From positions 26,464-90,463 of the forward strand of contig JAGQLS010000005.1 in the NCBI GenBank assembly GCA_020429045.1: a stretch of DNA of 64,000 bases. Reading direction: 5' to 3'. Shown piece by piece: positions 34,015 to 44,200 of the stretch. Origin of the DNA: Candidatus Woesebacteria bacterium (lineage in GTDB: Bacteria > Patescibacteriota > Microgenomatia > UBA1406 > GWC2-37-13). The translations under genes and the position numbers were made by a program. The notes under the pieces were generated by a model, which saw only the letters and a list, made by a program, of their open reading frames with translations, was not told where the DNA came from and searched no databases. The first letter of the stretch is position 1; every line of letters begins with the position of its first letter.

Positions 34015-34749
34015 GGGTCTTGCCCAGCTAACCAACCGATAAACGGTTAAAATAGCTACAATGATAGGAAGATTTAACATTAACGCACATACATTTCAAG
34101 GCGATAATTTGACATGCTATTTGATTGTTTTGTTGCAGATATACCCTCACAAAAAACATCAATAATTAGTCATGTAAACAGAAAAACAACAGATAGATAT
34201 TTTGGAATATTTAGACAGTTGATAATGGTAAATGCACTCGAGGAACGTAGATCAGCTAATTGAGCAAACGGGATAGAAGTAGATGAAAGTTATTTTGGTC
34301 CAACGAGAGTTAGGGGAAAACGAGGACGCGGAGCAGGAGGGAAAACGATAGTATTTGGGTTATTAAAGCGAAATGGAAAGGTATATACAGAGATAATTAA
34401 AACAGCAGAAAGACTTGAGATAATGCCAATAATTCGAAAGGTAGTACGATCTGGAGCAGATATATATACAGACGGATGGAGAAGTTATACTGCATAGTGG
34501 TATATGGATACAATCACAAGAAAGTGAATCACAACAAGAATGAATTTACAAAGGAAAAAGACACGCATATCAACGGAATTGAAAGTTTCTGGAGTTGGAC
34601 AAAGAGAAGATTACAAAAGTTTAATGGAGTTTCAAAGAGATTGTTTAGTGAATATTTGCTAGAATCAGAATGGAGATTTAATCATAGAATGAAGTTAAGA
34701 AAATATCTCCGAAAGTTACTTAAATTTACAAGTTAGTTGGGCAAGGCCC
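34015..34749 (+). mobile_element. Degenerate IS1595 (ISXO2-like) element with 8-bp target duplication
   Basis: A 735-bp element bounded by inverted repeats GGGTCTTGCCCAGCTAAC (34015-34032) and, at 34732-34749, the complement of GGGCCTTGCCCAACTAAC: 18 bp with two mismatches. Both sides carry the same 8-bp sequence ATATATTA (34007-34014 and 34750-34757), the target-site duplication expected for this family. It inserted right at the outer end of the IS630 element. Confidence 0.88.
34081..34736 (+). pseudogene. IS1595/ISXO2-like transposase, broken
   Basis: Translation in shifting frames gives recognisable pieces of an ISXO2-like DDE transposase: VEVDESYFGPTRVRGKRGRG (first Asp), IYTDGWRSYTA followed by a stop (second Asp), and HINGIESFWSWTKRRLQKF (Asn/Glu region). 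Stops (for example TGA at 34260-34262 and TAG at 34496-34498) and frame changes break it. The element cannot move by its own enzyme. Confidence 0.85.
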
Positions 34750-34927
34750 ATATATTATTTATATGCTCTAGACTCAACTCTTTATAGAATATATAACGTT
34801 TCATATCAACACTGAATCCGACAATAGGCCATTATCTTTTTTTGATGCAAGTACGATGGTTTGGCGGACAGGATAATTTATAAACATCATTAATAGCATA
34901 AAACTCTATAACCCAAAAAAATATTTT

Positions 34928-35335
34928 ATGATCACTCTGGCAATAGCTGGAGCTTTGTTTATCTCGTGGTTTGTCAACACTACGGTTTTTCTTGCCAACT
35001 CGCCGCATATTCGTACCAACGCAGGCACAAACTTTCTAGCGCATCTTGATCCGCGCAACTGGGGCGCATATTTTGAAGATCAACAAAAACAAAACGAGAT
35101 CGACAAGCGCTTTGCCGAGCTCCCCTTGACCCAGGTCTCCCGCGGTGTGTATGCGAAAAGTTATGCAAATAAAGCACAAACCGTTGTAAAGGTTGCTGAA
35201 ATGGAATGGATATCACAGACTGTATTGGTAGACGGGAAAGAATACACAGTATACATACCAAGCGACGCAGCAGTGTCACCCGAAGCGTTAGCCGACGTTG
35301 TACGATCCCAACATAAACAACAAGAAGATAAATAG
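34928..35335 (+). CDS. Membrane-anchored protein of unknown function
   Basis: A 135-residue protein. The N-terminal hydrophobic segment (ITLAIAGALFISWFVNTTVFLA) suggests an anchor or signal peptide. The rest is soluble with HLDPRNWGAYFEDQQKQ and a VDGKEYTVYIPSDAAVSPEAL domain. I do not recognise it. It is the first gene after the insertion sequences and precedes two membrane-protein genes on the same strand. Confidence 0.55.
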   Translation: MITLAIAGALFISWFVNTTVFLANSPHIRTNAGTNFLAHLDPRNWGAYFEDQQKQNEIDKRFAELPLTQVSRGVYAKSYANKAQTVVKVAEMEWISQTVLVDGKEYTVYIPSDAAVSPEALADVVRSQHKQQEDK

Positions 35336-35373
35336 AACTTGTTTTATTCTTTAATACTTTTTATAGTAATAAT

Positions 35374-35670
35374 ATGTACCTTGGACCTTTCTTTTTTGAT
35401 ACAAAAGAAATTTTTCTCATCCTTGCCACCATCTTGCTTAGCGTGGCGCTTGTTTTTGGTTTGCCTATTGCCTGGTTTGACACAACGTCGCTTCTGACCA
35501 TCGTTATTCTTATGCTCATCACTAAAGGGCTGTTACCCGCCATCCACAACGAAGCGTTTTTCATTCTTGCTATCGTGACAATATTTCTTACTGTTTACCT
35601 CCCGAGCTGGCAGGTTGTGCTTTTTTATCTTCTGAGTTTTTTGTTTTTTCGTTTACTCCGCGTCATCTGA
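35374..35670 (+). CDS. Small hydrophobic membrane protein
   Basis: A 98-residue, almost wholly hydrophobic protein with about three to four membrane segments and one short polar stretch (GLLPAIHNEAF). No family recognised. It lies 38 nt after the previous gene and 27 nt before the UbiA-type enzyme, so it is probably in the same unit. Confidence 0.55.
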   Translation: MYLGPFFFDTKEIFLILATILLSVALVFGLPIAWFDTTSLLTIVILMLITKGLLPAIHNEAFFILAIVTIFLTVYLPSWQVVLFYLLSFLFFRLLRVI

Positions 35671-35697
35671 CCGCCTGGTACTGTATAATGTAACATA

Positions 35698-36690
35698 ATG
35701 AAAAGTAAGCTCCTCACCTATGCGCGAGCACTGCGCGTCAATCAGTGGATCAAAAACGTCATTATTTATTCTTCTATTCTTTTTGCGGGAAAATTATTTG
35801 ATACCAACCTTTTTCTTATCAGCACCTGGGCGGTAGTTATCTATTGTTTACTCTCGTCGGCTTCGTATTTGTTAAACGACATCATTGATTATCAATACGA
35901 CAAAAAACACCCCACCAAACGATTTCGTCCGGTAGCTTCTGGAAAAATCAGCATTCCGCAGGCGAGTTTTAGCGTGTTTTTACTTTCTATCGTCGCATTG
36001 CTACTATCGTTGAGTATCTCAATATCGTTTTTTCTCCTCGCTCTCATATTCTTACTCCTCCATTTTTATTATTCGCTTCATTTGAAGAAGTTGCCGGTTG
36101 TTGACATTTTTGTTATTTCATTATCGTTTGTCATCCGCACGCTCGCTGGTGTTGCGGCAACGGGGTATCATGTACCCATTTGGCTTTTGATGACGGTTTT
36201 TTTCATGTCGCTTTTTATGGCTTCGGTGAAGCGCCATTCCGAACTTGTCAATGTAGGCACTGACGCGCGCGAGTCACTTTTGGGTTATCGCAACCATCTT
36301 CTTTATTTTCTTTCCGCAACTTTCGCAACGCTGACGATCGTTTCATATGCTTTGTATACGTACACGCTCTATGTAGATCCTGCTCAGCAAACGCTTTTTA
36401 TTGAAAACACGTTTTGCGACAGGACGGACCTAACGTATGATGAACGGAACGAGTGCCAGAAGCAAGAATTTACCCAATTTATTCCTCGTCTATTTCCGTC
36501 GCTTGAAGCGCGAAAGCTCATGATGGTGACTATACCATTTGTAGTTTATGGCGTTGCTCGATACGCTCAGCTTTTGTATGATAAAGAAAAAGGAGAGCGA
36601 CCAGAAAAACTTATAACCACAGACAAACCACTTATTGGAACGATATTTCTGTGGGGCCTTACCGTAACCATTCTCATTTATATTCTGTAA
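35698..36690 (+). CDS. UbiA-family prenyltransferase (decaprenyl-phosphate phosphoribosyltransferase-like)
   Basis: A 330-residue polytopic membrane enzyme. It has LRVNQWIKNVIIYSSILFAG and the Asp-rich signature NDIIDYQYDKKHPTKRFRP followed by VASGKIS, typical of DPPR-synthase-like UbiA members that attach phosphoribose to polyprenyl phosphate. A second Asp-rich site is less clear. The product could feed arabinose or other cell-wall sugar donors. TATAAT stands 8 nt before the ATG (35684-35689). A different prenyl acceptor cannot be excluded. Confidence 0.82.
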   Translation: MKSKLLTYARALRVNQWIKNVIIYSSILFAGKLFDTNLFLISTWAVVIYCLLSSASYLLNDIIDYQYDKKHPTKRFRPVASGKISIPQASFSVFLLSIVALLLSLSISISFFLLALIFLLLHFYYSLHLKKLPVVDIFVISLSFVIRTLAGVAATGYHVPIWLLMTVFFMSLFMASVKRHSELVNVGTDARESLLGYRNHLLYFLSATFATLTIVSYALYTYTLYVDPAQQTLFIENTFCDRTDLTYDERNECQKQEFTQFIPRLFPSLEARKLMMVTIPFVVYGVARYAQLLYDKEKGERPEKLITTDKPLIGTIFLWGLTVTILIYIL

Positions 36691-36781
36691 CCGCAGCTTT
36701 TTGCGTTGTTCAAGTCGAGCAGCACAACCGACAACCGCTATTGATAAAAAAATTACAATGAGCCTTTTGAGTCCATGGAAG

Positions 36782-38695
36782 CTACTGTCGGTAAATGTTT
36801 CCCTTGCAGGTTGTTGCTGCATCACAGGTGCCGATGACATCGGTTTGTATGTCTTTGTGTTTTACTAAACCATTTGGTTCACATTGGTAGACACCTTCGC
36901 GAATATATGTTTCCCATCGTATACCTTCTGTATTTATCGTGTTTGCGTTTGCCCCGAGATTCACGAGCACCGTACGGATCGACGCAAAGGAAAATACTTT
37001 TCCACCCGCGACATCATAAAATACATTGTTTTCAGAAGATGGATAGTTGGGCCAGGCTGCATCGCTCGTCTCGGCGAATGAACTGTAGCTGAAGTCGATA
37101 TTGAATGTTGGCGTACATGCGACTTGCCCGCCGCCAAAAAAACACGTCCAAACAGAGGAAAGCTCATTCCAGATGTGCCCGCCATAATTTGTGCGAAATG
37201 TTATTTCTTGATTGTCTGGCACCGTGATGTTGTTTGACGTCATCATAAGGTGCTCGGGAGGACCACCGGTTGCAGGGGCAGCTTGTAGCCCATCGCAGTA
37301 GATAGAAAAATGGGGAAGCGGTGGAGTTGGACTTACCGAAGGTGCAGGAGTACGCGTTGGGCTGGGAGTACGTGTGGGGGTTGGGGTTCGAGTGGGAGAC
37401 GGCGTTCTTGTAGGTGAAGGAGTACGTGTTGGGGTGGGTGTTTTTGTTTTGGTTGGTGTCGGAGTTGACGTATTGGTTGGGATCGGTGTGTAGGTAGCCG
37501 TCGGGACAAGAGTGTTTGTTGGCACGAGCGTATTGGTTGGGAGTGGAAGTGGCGTGTTGGTTGGGACTGTGGTATTTGTAGGAATGGGTGTTGATGTCGG
37601 CACAGCGGTGTTGGTAGGGAGTGGCGGTGTCACAGAGGTAGGCGGTTCAAAGGTTGGTGTAGGGACTTCGGTGGGCGGAGCATCGAACAAACTCCATTCT
37701 GTACAACGGGCAGTAAAATCGTCGTCTGGATTGTGATTTGTATGGGGAATGGTCACGGAACCACCCTCATGTTCCTCGCCATTATAGGTGAACCGTGTAC
37801 AGTAATAGTCATCAATTTTGAGATTTTGGATCCATAGATTGCGATCCCACGTGTATGGCTGCGGATCGGGAGAATGGCCATCGTTTACCATTTCGATTTC
37901 TACCGATACGCTATTTGGATCGTCGATCGTCTGACCGAGTCCTTGTTTTGGGAGCGTTGTCCAATCGCCATGCCCACCAATCAATTGATTGGAAAGCACG
38001 CGCTGTTGCATAAATAACAGACTTCTTCCTGATGAAACTTCGCTCACCACGACCTGCATGTTGGGGCAATTTGTAGCCGTTGTGTCTGGTCCGCAGGTGC
38101 TTGCGGCATCGAGGGTGAGCTGCGAGTCTGTTTCGGCGTTGAGCGCGGGCAACCGCAGGATACTGCCGTTTATGAATCCAATAGAAAAGATTGAGAAAAA
38201 CGCAAATAAAACTCCAGCAATAGCACCGATGACCACATTTCTCCCGTGAAGCTTTTGTTCTGTATTATCTTGTGAAGTTGCGATAAGATAAATACCATAA
38301 ATGAGATATATAAGAGCCAACACGCCGATGAGCGGGAAGATTACATTGTTGAGGATGAAGTTTAAAACGCCTCCTGGGGCAGAAGGATCGGTGAAGGACG
38401 AGAGGCCGGTGTCGAGGCACCCAAGCTGGGTAAAATATTTTCCTTCGGCAGCTTTCATCGCCGGCCTATTGAGATCAGGATCAATAATGAGGGTATCATT
38501 GAGGTACGGATCAGATCTGGCTCCTGGATACAAACACGTGCGACACTGTTCCCAGCTTTCTGGCGCTTCACGATCGAAACAATAACCACACGCATCGCAT
38601 TCGGCATATCGTGGCGGTGGTGTAGGCGTGATGGCACGGGCGGCACTTGGCACCACAATCGCAAACAGGAGTAATGCAATCAGAAATCGCTTCAT
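36782..38695 (-). CDS. T4SS-pilin-like membrane protein with long Thr/Pro stalk
   Basis: A 637-residue protein. A signal peptide ([20 protein letters not shown]) and a Cys-rich segment (CDACGYCFD...CRTC) are followed by two close membrane helices ([43 protein letters not shown]) with a [13 protein letters not shown] loop. That is the T4SS-pilin-like layout common in CPR. A beta-rich domain, then about 120 residues of Thr/Pro repeats, then a C-terminal domain with paired Cys follow. The start at ATG 38695 is chosen because the signal peptide begins there. It is divergent from the SpoIID-type gene. Confidence 0.7.
   Translation of the reverse strand: MKRFLIALLLFAIVVPSAARAITPTPPPRYAECDACGYCFDREAPESWEQCRTCLYPGARSDPYLNDTLIIDPDLNRPAMKAAEGKYFTQLGCLDTGLSSFTDPSAPGGVLNFILNNVIFPLIGVLALIYLIYGIYLIATSQDNTEQKLHGRNVVIGAIAGVLFAFFSIFSIGFINGSILRLPALNAETDSQLTLDAASTCGPDTTATNCPNMQVVVSEVSSGRSLLFMQQRVLSNQLIGGHGDWTTLPKQGLGQTIDDPNSVSVEIEMVNDGHSPDPQPYTWDRNLWIQNLKIDDYYCTRFTYNGEEHEGGSVTIPHTNHNPDDDFTARCTEWSLFDAPPTEVPTPTFEPPTSVTPPLPTNTAVPTSTPIPTNTTVPTNTPLPLPTNTLVPTNTLVPTATYTPIPTNTSTPTPTKTKTPTPTRTPSPTRTPSPTRTPTPTRTPSPTRTPAPSVSPTPPLPHFSIYCDGLQAAPATGGPPEHLMMTSNNITVPDNQEITFRTNYGGHIWNELSSVWTCFFGGGQVACTPTFNIDFSYSSFAETSDAAWPNYPSSENNVFYDVAGGKVFSFASIRTVLVNLGANANTINTEGIRWETYIREGVYQCEPNGLVKHKDIQTDVIGTCDAATTCKGNIYRQ
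37318..37680 (-). repeat. Thr/Pro codon repeat region inside the stalk protein
   Basis: About 120 codons alternate Thr and Pro with Asn, Ser or Arg interspersed ([28 protein letters not shown]). It is a degenerate tandem repeat in DNA, so length polymorphism between strains is likely. It probably forms an extended, possibly glycosylated stalk. Confidence 0.7.
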
Positions 38696-38756
38696 ACTTT
38701 TAGTATACCCTATTGGTTGTAAAGCATTTGTGGTTATTGAGTATAATGAAACCATC

Positions 38757-40424
38757 ATGAAACGGATTGTCGTTTATTTTTTATTACTCGTTTTTTGTTT
38801 GGCAGCGGTAGTGCGGGTCACTTCCGCTGACGAACTGGACGACATCAACAATCAACTCAACGAGCTAAATCGACTTCTTTCCTCATCCGAGCAGGCTACA
38901 GCATACAATGAAGAGCAACTTGCTGACCTCAATGGACAACTTGATGCGATTAAAGCCCAAGTCGCCGACATCGAACAGTCGATTGCCGAAAAAGAAGCAG
39001 ACATCGCTGAAGGGGAAGCAAAGCTTTTGAAACAAAAACAGTCGCTTGATGGACGCATCCTCGTGTATTACAAGCACAAAGGCCAGGAGAAGGATTTGTT
39101 GCTGCACGTCCTTGCAAGCGATAATCTTTCGCTTTTTTTAAAGCAGTTTATTTATCAACAAAACCTCATCGACGACAACCGGCGCGCTATCGTCACTACG
39201 GCACTGCTTGTCAAAGATATTGAGGAAAAAAAGCAGTCGCTCCAGGATGAGAAAGACAGACTAGAACCGATTAAAGAGGAAGTAACCAAACAATCAGATT
39301 TTTTGGCAGGTGAGGTTTCAAAATCGAAAGAGTATGAGTCTGGTTTGCGACAACAAATCGTTGTATTGTCAGCACGACAGCAAGAAATATTAGCACAGCG
39401 CCTGGCTGCGCTCAACATCCCGCGGTCTGCGGGTACGTCGGTGCGGGGGTGTTCGGATGATCGTGGTGTAGATCCAGGTTTTGGTTCGGCAATCGCATTT
39501 TTTACCTACGGAGCACCGCACAGGAAAGGACTCAACCAATATGGCGCAAAAGGCAGGGCAGACGCTGGACAAAACGTGGAACAGATCCTCAGCGAATATT
39601 ATCCCGGCATGGAACTTAAAAAAGATTACGACACCAACGCACAGGTTAATGTCGATGGTTACGGCACTTTCAACATCGAACATTATACGAAGAGAATCTA
39701 TGAAGTTCCTGCCGACTGGCCCATGGAAACGCTCAAAGCTCAAGCTGTCGCGGCACGCACCTATGCGCTCAACTCGATGCAACGCAATGGGCACATTTGT
39801 ACGACAGAGTCGTGTCAGGTTTTTAAACCAGACGAAAAAGGAGGGCGATGGAACGAAGCGGTCGACGCGACACGCGGCTGGGTACTTCTTGACGGAGGGA
39901 GTCCCGGTTTTACGCAATACGCTTCAACACATGGGGGGTACATCCTCAACCTCAATAAATTTGACGGGCGCGATGGTAATCCCGGAAACTGGGGTGAGCT
40001 CAACGATCGCGCATATGACAAAGAATCACCATGGTTTTACTGCGATTGGGGAGCTCGATCGGAATACAGCAATACCGCATGGCTCAGATCCGAAGAAGTT
40101 GCCGATATCGTAAACACCCTCATGCTAGTTAAGCGCGATGGTGGCACGGCAGAAAATTTGTATCAAACCGACAAACCCAATCCGGCAGGCAAAGAAACAT
40201 GGAGCGCCGACAAGGTTAAAAGCGAACTGCGCGCTCGAGGAGGCTCACCAATGGACAGCATAAGCAACATTTCAGTGAGCGCAGATTTTGGCTCTGGGCA
40301 ATCAACCAACATCACGGTCAATGGTCAGACCTTCACCGCTTCTGAGTTTAAAGATAGATTCAATCTTCGTGCTCCAGCCAACATCCAGATCATAGGCCCA
40401 CTCTTCAATGTCGAGAGGAAGTAG
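38757..40424 (+). CDS. SpoIID/LytB domain protein with N-terminal coiled coil
   Basis: A 555-residue secreted protein. A signal peptide ([18 protein letters not shown]) precedes a CwlO/EnvC-like coiled coil (about residues 25-220: [34 protein letters not shown]). The SpoIID domain follows: [53 protein letters not shown]. SpoIID-type proteins cut or remodel peptidoglycan or stimulate amidases. The start at ATG 38757 is set by the signal peptide and a TATAAT 9 nt upstream. Longer frames are rejected. Confidence 0.87.
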   Translation: MKRIVVYFLLLVFCLAAVVRVTSADELDDINNQLNELNRLLSSSEQATAYNEEQLADLNGQLDAIKAQVADIEQSIAEKEADIAEGEAKLLKQKQSLDGRILVYYKHKGQEKDLLLHVLASDNLSLFLKQFIYQQNLIDDNRRAIVTTALLVKDIEEKKQSLQDEKDRLEPIKEEVTKQSDFLAGEVSKSKEYESGLRQQIVVLSARQQEILAQRLAALNIPRSAGTSVRGCSDDRGVDPGFGSAIAFFTYGAPHRKGLNQYGAKGRADAGQNVEQILSEYYPGMELKKDYDTNAQVNVDGYGTFNIEHYTKRIYEVPADWPMETLKAQAVAARTYALNSMQRNGHICTTESCQVFKPDEKGGRWNEAVDATRGWVLLDGGSPGFTQYASTHGGYILNLNKFDGRDGNPGNWGELNDRAYDKESPWFYCDWGARSEYSNTAWLRSEEVADIVNTLMLVKRDGGTAENLYQTDKPNPAGKETWSADKVKSELRARGGSPMDSISNISVSADFGSGQSTNITVNGQTFTASEFKDRFNLRAPANIQIIGPLFNVERK

Positions 40425-40452
40425 AATAATATATCTAATTTCTCAAACGTGT

Positions 40453-41538
40453 TCATTGCGTGTAGTCAATATAATCACGAGGTTTGTCTAAATTGATGGG
40501 CTGTATCGGTTTTAGATTTTTGTATTTTCCCGACATTTTTAAAATTGAGCTTTCGATTTGTTTACAATCAGAGCTGTGTTTTATTGTTTTCGCTCTATTT
40601 AATATTGTTTGAACAACTATCGCACTTCCAAACAGAAGGGCAAAAAATATCCCCCAGGGCATCATTGTCTGCACTTTGTAAGAAAGCAAGACGTGGAGGA
40701 TGAGAAAATGTATAAGGTAGAGCGTGTACGAATTGGCGCTTAAAAAAAACCACACCCGATCGAATTTTTTCAAAACACTAAACATATTGTAAGTGAAAAA
40801 GAGTACCCCTATCCACAACAAGCCATATGATAAATAGTACAGATTGGGAGGATATTTGTTTGATGTGAAGACGAGCGAATGCCTAAGTCCAGCGACAATG
40901 AGCCTTGTTGTTCCATACAAAATAACTGAAATCACAACAACATTGCACACCGAACGTAATTTTTTCTTTGCACGCACGATATATTGAGTGACCGGGTAAA
41001 GCAGCATCCATGGGAGCCACATGGCAAGACGCATACTGACGGGCGATTGATAAAATAACAAGTATATCGAAGATCCAAGCACAAGCGCGATCAACAATAC
41101 ATAGAGTTTTTTGTATTTTTGCGACACATATTCAAACAAGGGAAAAAGAAAAATAAAAAAGAGAAATAGGAGCACGAGCCAGTCCAGGTCGCGACTGCCG
41201 ATAAAAAATATTTTGTTTAGTATTTTTTGTGGAGAAAAAAATGACGGCGAGACAATATACGAAATACCAATCCACGCGGCAAGGAAGAGATAATACGGCA
41301 CGAGTAGACGCTTTACCCGTTTCCATACAGTTTTTAACATGAGAGTCACATTGTTTTGTGATCGCGCAACAAAAATAGCCATCGAGCAGAAAATGAAAAG
41401 CGGCACGGCAAAGTGAGCATAGTCCCAGAGAGCATGGGCGATGCGATCTTTACCGTAGTATGCGGTAGCGTGGATGAGGATCATGAGTATGACGCCCCAT
41501 GCGCGCAAAAAGTCTATGGCACCATTTCGTTTCTCCAT
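40453..41538 (-). CDS. Membrane-bound acyltransferase (acyltransferase 3 family)
   Basis: A 361-residue protein with about ten membrane segments. The family signature at the N-terminus is IDFLRAWGVILMILIHATAYY (R-x-x-G/A...H), followed by HFAVPLFIFCSMAIF. Such enzymes O-acetylate or otherwise acylate cell-surface sugars. The start is set at ATG 41538, 7 nt after TATAAT (41551-41546). The ATG at 41547 overlaps the -10 box. Confidence 0.85.
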   Translation of the reverse strand: MEKRNGAIDFLRAWGVILMILIHATAYYGKDRIAHALWDYAHFAVPLFIFCSMAIFVARSQNNVTLMLKTVWKRVKRLLVPYYLFLAAWIGISYIVSPSFFSPQKILNKIFFIGSRDLDWLVLLFLFFIFLFPLFEYVSQKYKKLYVLLIALVLGSSIYLLFYQSPVSMRLAMWLPWMLLYPVTQYIVRAKKKLRSVCNVVVISVILYGTTRLIVAGLRHSLVFTSNKYPPNLYYLSYGLLWIGVLFFTYNMFSVLKKFDRVWFFLSANSYTLYLIHFLILHVLLSYKVQTMMPWGIFFALLFGSAIVVQTILNRAKTIKHSSDCKQIESSILKMSGKYKNLKPIQPINLDKPRDYIDYTQ

Positions 41539-41600
41539 GTTGTACATTATACGAAGAATTTAATACCGAAGGTTTTCATTGTTATTTTTTTCGCTCGATA

Positions 41601-41666
41601 CTATATTTTCTTTCCTTGGCTTCGCTGGCAATTGAATACAATTGTCAAGTCGTTCAGAAAATATAG
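41601..41666. repeat. Long-range inverted repeat
   Basis: CTATATTTTCT (41601-41611) and AGAAAATATAG (41656-41666) are perfect 11-bp complements around a 44-nt loop. The loop itself holds CAATTG...CAATTG. The site lies in the 263-nt gap before smpB. It could be an RNA stem-loop or a protein site; nothing else is seen in this gap. Confidence 0.45.
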
Positions 41667-41801
41667 CATCTTCGCTTCAAATATTACTCAAGATTCCAAA
41701 TTTTTTATAGCGAAGACCAATGCGTAGTAGTTATACCGCTGAGACGAGCACTACAAGGCACTTTATTTGATACAATAAGCCTGTGATACGTTTTATTCCT
41801 T

Positions 41802-42251
41802 ATGAAAGTCTATAACCGCACGTTCAATCGGGACTATACCGAAATCGAAACCGTCGAAGCAGGTATAGCTCTTACTGGCGCCGAGGTTAAAGCTGTGCGT
41901 GCCAAGAATATCAAGTTGGAACAGTCTTTTGCGAGGGTCATACGCGGTGAACTGTTTCTTGTGAACGCAGACATACCCATTTATCAATTTGCACGACCGC
42001 AAGACTATAATCCGACACGAAGCCGCAAATTATTGCTTCACAAAAAGCAGATTACCCGTCTTATCTCGAAATTACAAAGCTCGGGGAAATTGACCTTGAT
42101 ACCTGTTTCGTGTTATAATAAGGGTCCGTATATAAAGATTTCTCTGGCGCTGGCCAAGGGAAAACGGGATATTGAAAAAAAGAAAGTCGAACGAAGAGAA
42201 GATATCAAACGTCAACAAGAACAAGAAATGAAAGAGTATATAAAGAGATAA
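41802..42251 (+). CDS. smpB: SsrA-binding protein SmpB
   Basis: A 149-residue tmRNA partner for ribosome rescue. It has NRTFNRDYTEIETVEAGIALTGAEVKAVRA, the conserved core VRAKNIKLEQSFARVIRGELFLVNADIPIYQ, RPQDYNPTRSRKLLLHK and a Lys/Arg-rich C-terminal tail that enters the decoding site. The length is typical. The tmRNA gene starts 60 nt downstream. Confidence 0.97.
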   Translation: MKVYNRTFNRDYTEIETVEAGIALTGAEVKAVRAKNIKLEQSFARVIRGELFLVNADIPIYQFARPQDYNPTRSRKLLLHKKQITRLISKLQSSGKLTLIPVSCYNKGPYIKISLALAKGKRDIEKKKVERREDIKRQQEQEMKEYIKR

Positions 42252-42311
42252 AAAGTTTATAATGAAAAATGCATTAATTAATTTTGCATTAGTCATTATG
42301 CATTATAAAAA

Positions 42312-42731
42312 GGGGATGTATCGGATTCGACGTATTGATCGCACTTTTATAAATGGCGAGGGCGGATCTATCCGTAAATAGAAAAATCTAACTGCAACTT
42401 TTGAAGATGCGGTTGCCGATCTTAAAGGCTATATTGCACATAATGTGCTTGGCGTTGGCGCTCAAAATCGAGCATATGCTTTCGCTGCCTAACGATTCGG
42501 CTGCCTTTATCGACAATCTTTGGTATGTCGATTTGGGTAACAACCTTTCCAAAGCACAATGTAGGGAAAGTTCCCGACTCTTCCCCAATGTTGTGAACAA
42601 ATAAAAAATCGGCAGCATGTTTTAGGTTTGCTTGTTTTCCAAAACACGCGTTTGAGTAAAAAGAAGCTATCTCTCGTTAAACATTTTTAGAAGGGCCGAT
42701 ACGGACCCGGGTTCAACTCCCGGCATCTCCA
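42312..42731 (+). ncRNA. ssrA: tmRNA (transfer-messenger RNA)
   Basis: About 420 nt. The 5' end GGGGATG pairs with 3' CATCTCC to form the tRNA-like acceptor, and the T-arm GGGTTCAACTCCC is present at the 3' end. An open frame from GCA 42394 to TAA 42490-42492 would encode a 32-residue tag starting ATFEDAV and ending AQNRAYAFAA. The preceding TAACT-GCA context resembles known resume sites, but a shorter tag starting near 42460 is possible. It directly follows smpB. CCA is not encoded. Confidence 0.93.
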
Positions 42732-42822
42732 CAAATATTGTTGTGACAACCTATTTCTGTAATTTTCTTCATTGGTATACTTTCTACCACAATGGAATAG
42801 TGGCGACCCTTCTTCCAATATA

Positions 42823-42851
42823 TTGACAAATAATGGAATAACTGATATTAT
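42823..42851 (+). promoter_or_regulatory. Promoter of fic copy 2
   Basis: TTGACA (42823-42828) and TATTAT (42846-42851) are separated by exactly 17 nt, 23 nt before the ATG. AATGGAATA occurs in the spacer and again 40 nt upstream (42791), a possible direct-repeat operator. Confidence 0.65.
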
Positions 42852-42874
42852 TATTCTAAAGTTTTAGAAATCTT

Positions 42875-43975
42875 ATGAATGACATAATTCCTCATAAACT
42901 AATAGGTCTTCCTCCAAGCAAAATTAACTATGTTTCTTTAATGAATAAAATAGGAGAAGTACGAGGGGTATTAGGTGAATTGAAAGGAAGATTGGCACAT
43001 ATGCACATAAAGCCAAATTTACTCTCTACTCCTTTGTTAACTAAAGAAGCAGTATTAAGCTCACGAATTGAGGGAACCCAGGCAACAATAGCACAAGTTC
43101 TAGAATACGAAGCGAAAGAAAATAAATCACAAACAACAACAGAAGAGGTTGGGTATAAAGAAGTGGTAAATTATCGTATTGCCGTAGAATATGCAAAAAA
43201 ATATTTAGAAAGAAAGCCAATAGGAGAAAATTTAATAAGAGAAACTCATAGAATTCTTATGGATTCGGTTAGAGGAGCGAGTAAAAACCCTGGCAACTTT
43301 AGAAGAACTCAGGTTGCAATCGGCACCTATGGGAGACCCGCAGAACAAGCGACATATTTTCCTCCTTTACATAGTGAGATTCCCGCGTTGATGAGTAATT
43401 GGGAACATTATATGCACTCTTATGAAGAAAAAGATATCTTGATTAAAATAGGAGTAGGACATTATCAATTTGAAGCAGTTCATCCTTTTATGGATGGTAA
43501 TGGCCGCATTGGTAGATTGCTTATACCGTTATTTTTATGCCAGTACAATATCTTGCCCTATCCTGTGGTTTATATTAGTGAGTATTTCGAAGAAAATAGG
43601 CAGGACTATTACAACTTACTCAATAATGTAACTAAAGAAAGCGCTTGGGAATCGTGGCTGGATTTTTTCTTTGTTGCAATAATTGATACTTCAAGTAAAA
43701 CACTAAAAACAATAAATGCAATTGATGAGTTATATAATTCGCTCAAAGAGTCTATTACTGGTGTTAACTCAATGTATGCTATAAATTTGCTGGATGCAAT
43801 TTTTGAAAGTCCAATTGTTTCCTTTTCCACCTTAAAAGATAGGGTAAATGCAAGAAGTCCACAAACGATATATAATTTATTAAAAAAGTTTGTAAAAGAA
43901 GGCCTTCTAAGAGAAGGTCTTGAACAACGAAATAAACTTTATATTTTTGATAAGCTTTTACGAATTTTGGGCTAA
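42875..43975 (+). CDS. Fic family protein (AMPylase-type), copy 2
   Basis: A 366-residue Fic protein. It shows the inhibitory motif SSRIEGT (about residue 62), FRRTQVAIG near residue 145, the catalytic loop HPFMDGNGRIGR (about residue 203) and a C-terminal winged-helix-like segment (SFSTLKDRVNARSPQTIYNLLKKFVKEGLL). It shares the layout of copy 1 at 28543 but differs widely. It lies 143 nt after the tmRNA gene, a common integration site, which hints at horizontal arrival. Confidence 0.92.
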   Translation: MNDIIPHKLIGLPPSKINYVSLMNKIGEVRGVLGELKGRLAHMHIKPNLLSTPLLTKEAVLSSRIEGTQATIAQVLEYEAKENKSQTTTEEVGYKEVVNYRIAVEYAKKYLERKPIGENLIRETHRILMDSVRGASKNPGNFRRTQVAIGTYGRPAEQATYFPPLHSEIPALMSNWEHYMHSYEEKDILIKIGVGHYQFEAVHPFMDGNGRIGRLLIPLFLCQYNILPYPVVYISEYFEENRQDYYNLLNNVTKESAWESWLDFFFVAIIDTSSKTLKTINAIDELYNSLKESITGVNSMYAINLLDAIFESPIVSFSTLKDRVNARSPQTIYNLLKKFVKEGLLREGLEQRNKLYIFDKLLRILG

Positions 43976-44200
43976 TAATTCAAATACTTGCATGTGAAAG
44001 AGAAGTAATCTTGCAGATTGAATACTCTGAGAGATGTTGAAGTCTATTGTTCCAACGGAATATATATTCTTCTATTTGATTCGAATTATTTCGCACCATC
44101 GCCACAAAACTATTGTGTAAGGCTCACCGTGGATAGGAAGCGATGAAAAAGTAGTGTTTTTTTCGGTGGAATTTTTACCCTAGTTTCCGACACACTTGTG

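Noticed and set aside
37318..37680. Repetitive DNA that could be taken for a CRISPR-like array
   Set aside because: Repeats are short, degenerate and in frame with Thr/Pro codons of one protein; no spacer structure or cas genes.
43976..44200. Searched for a transposase remnant after fic copy 2
   Set aside because: Translations in all frames give only short meaningless pieces between stops.
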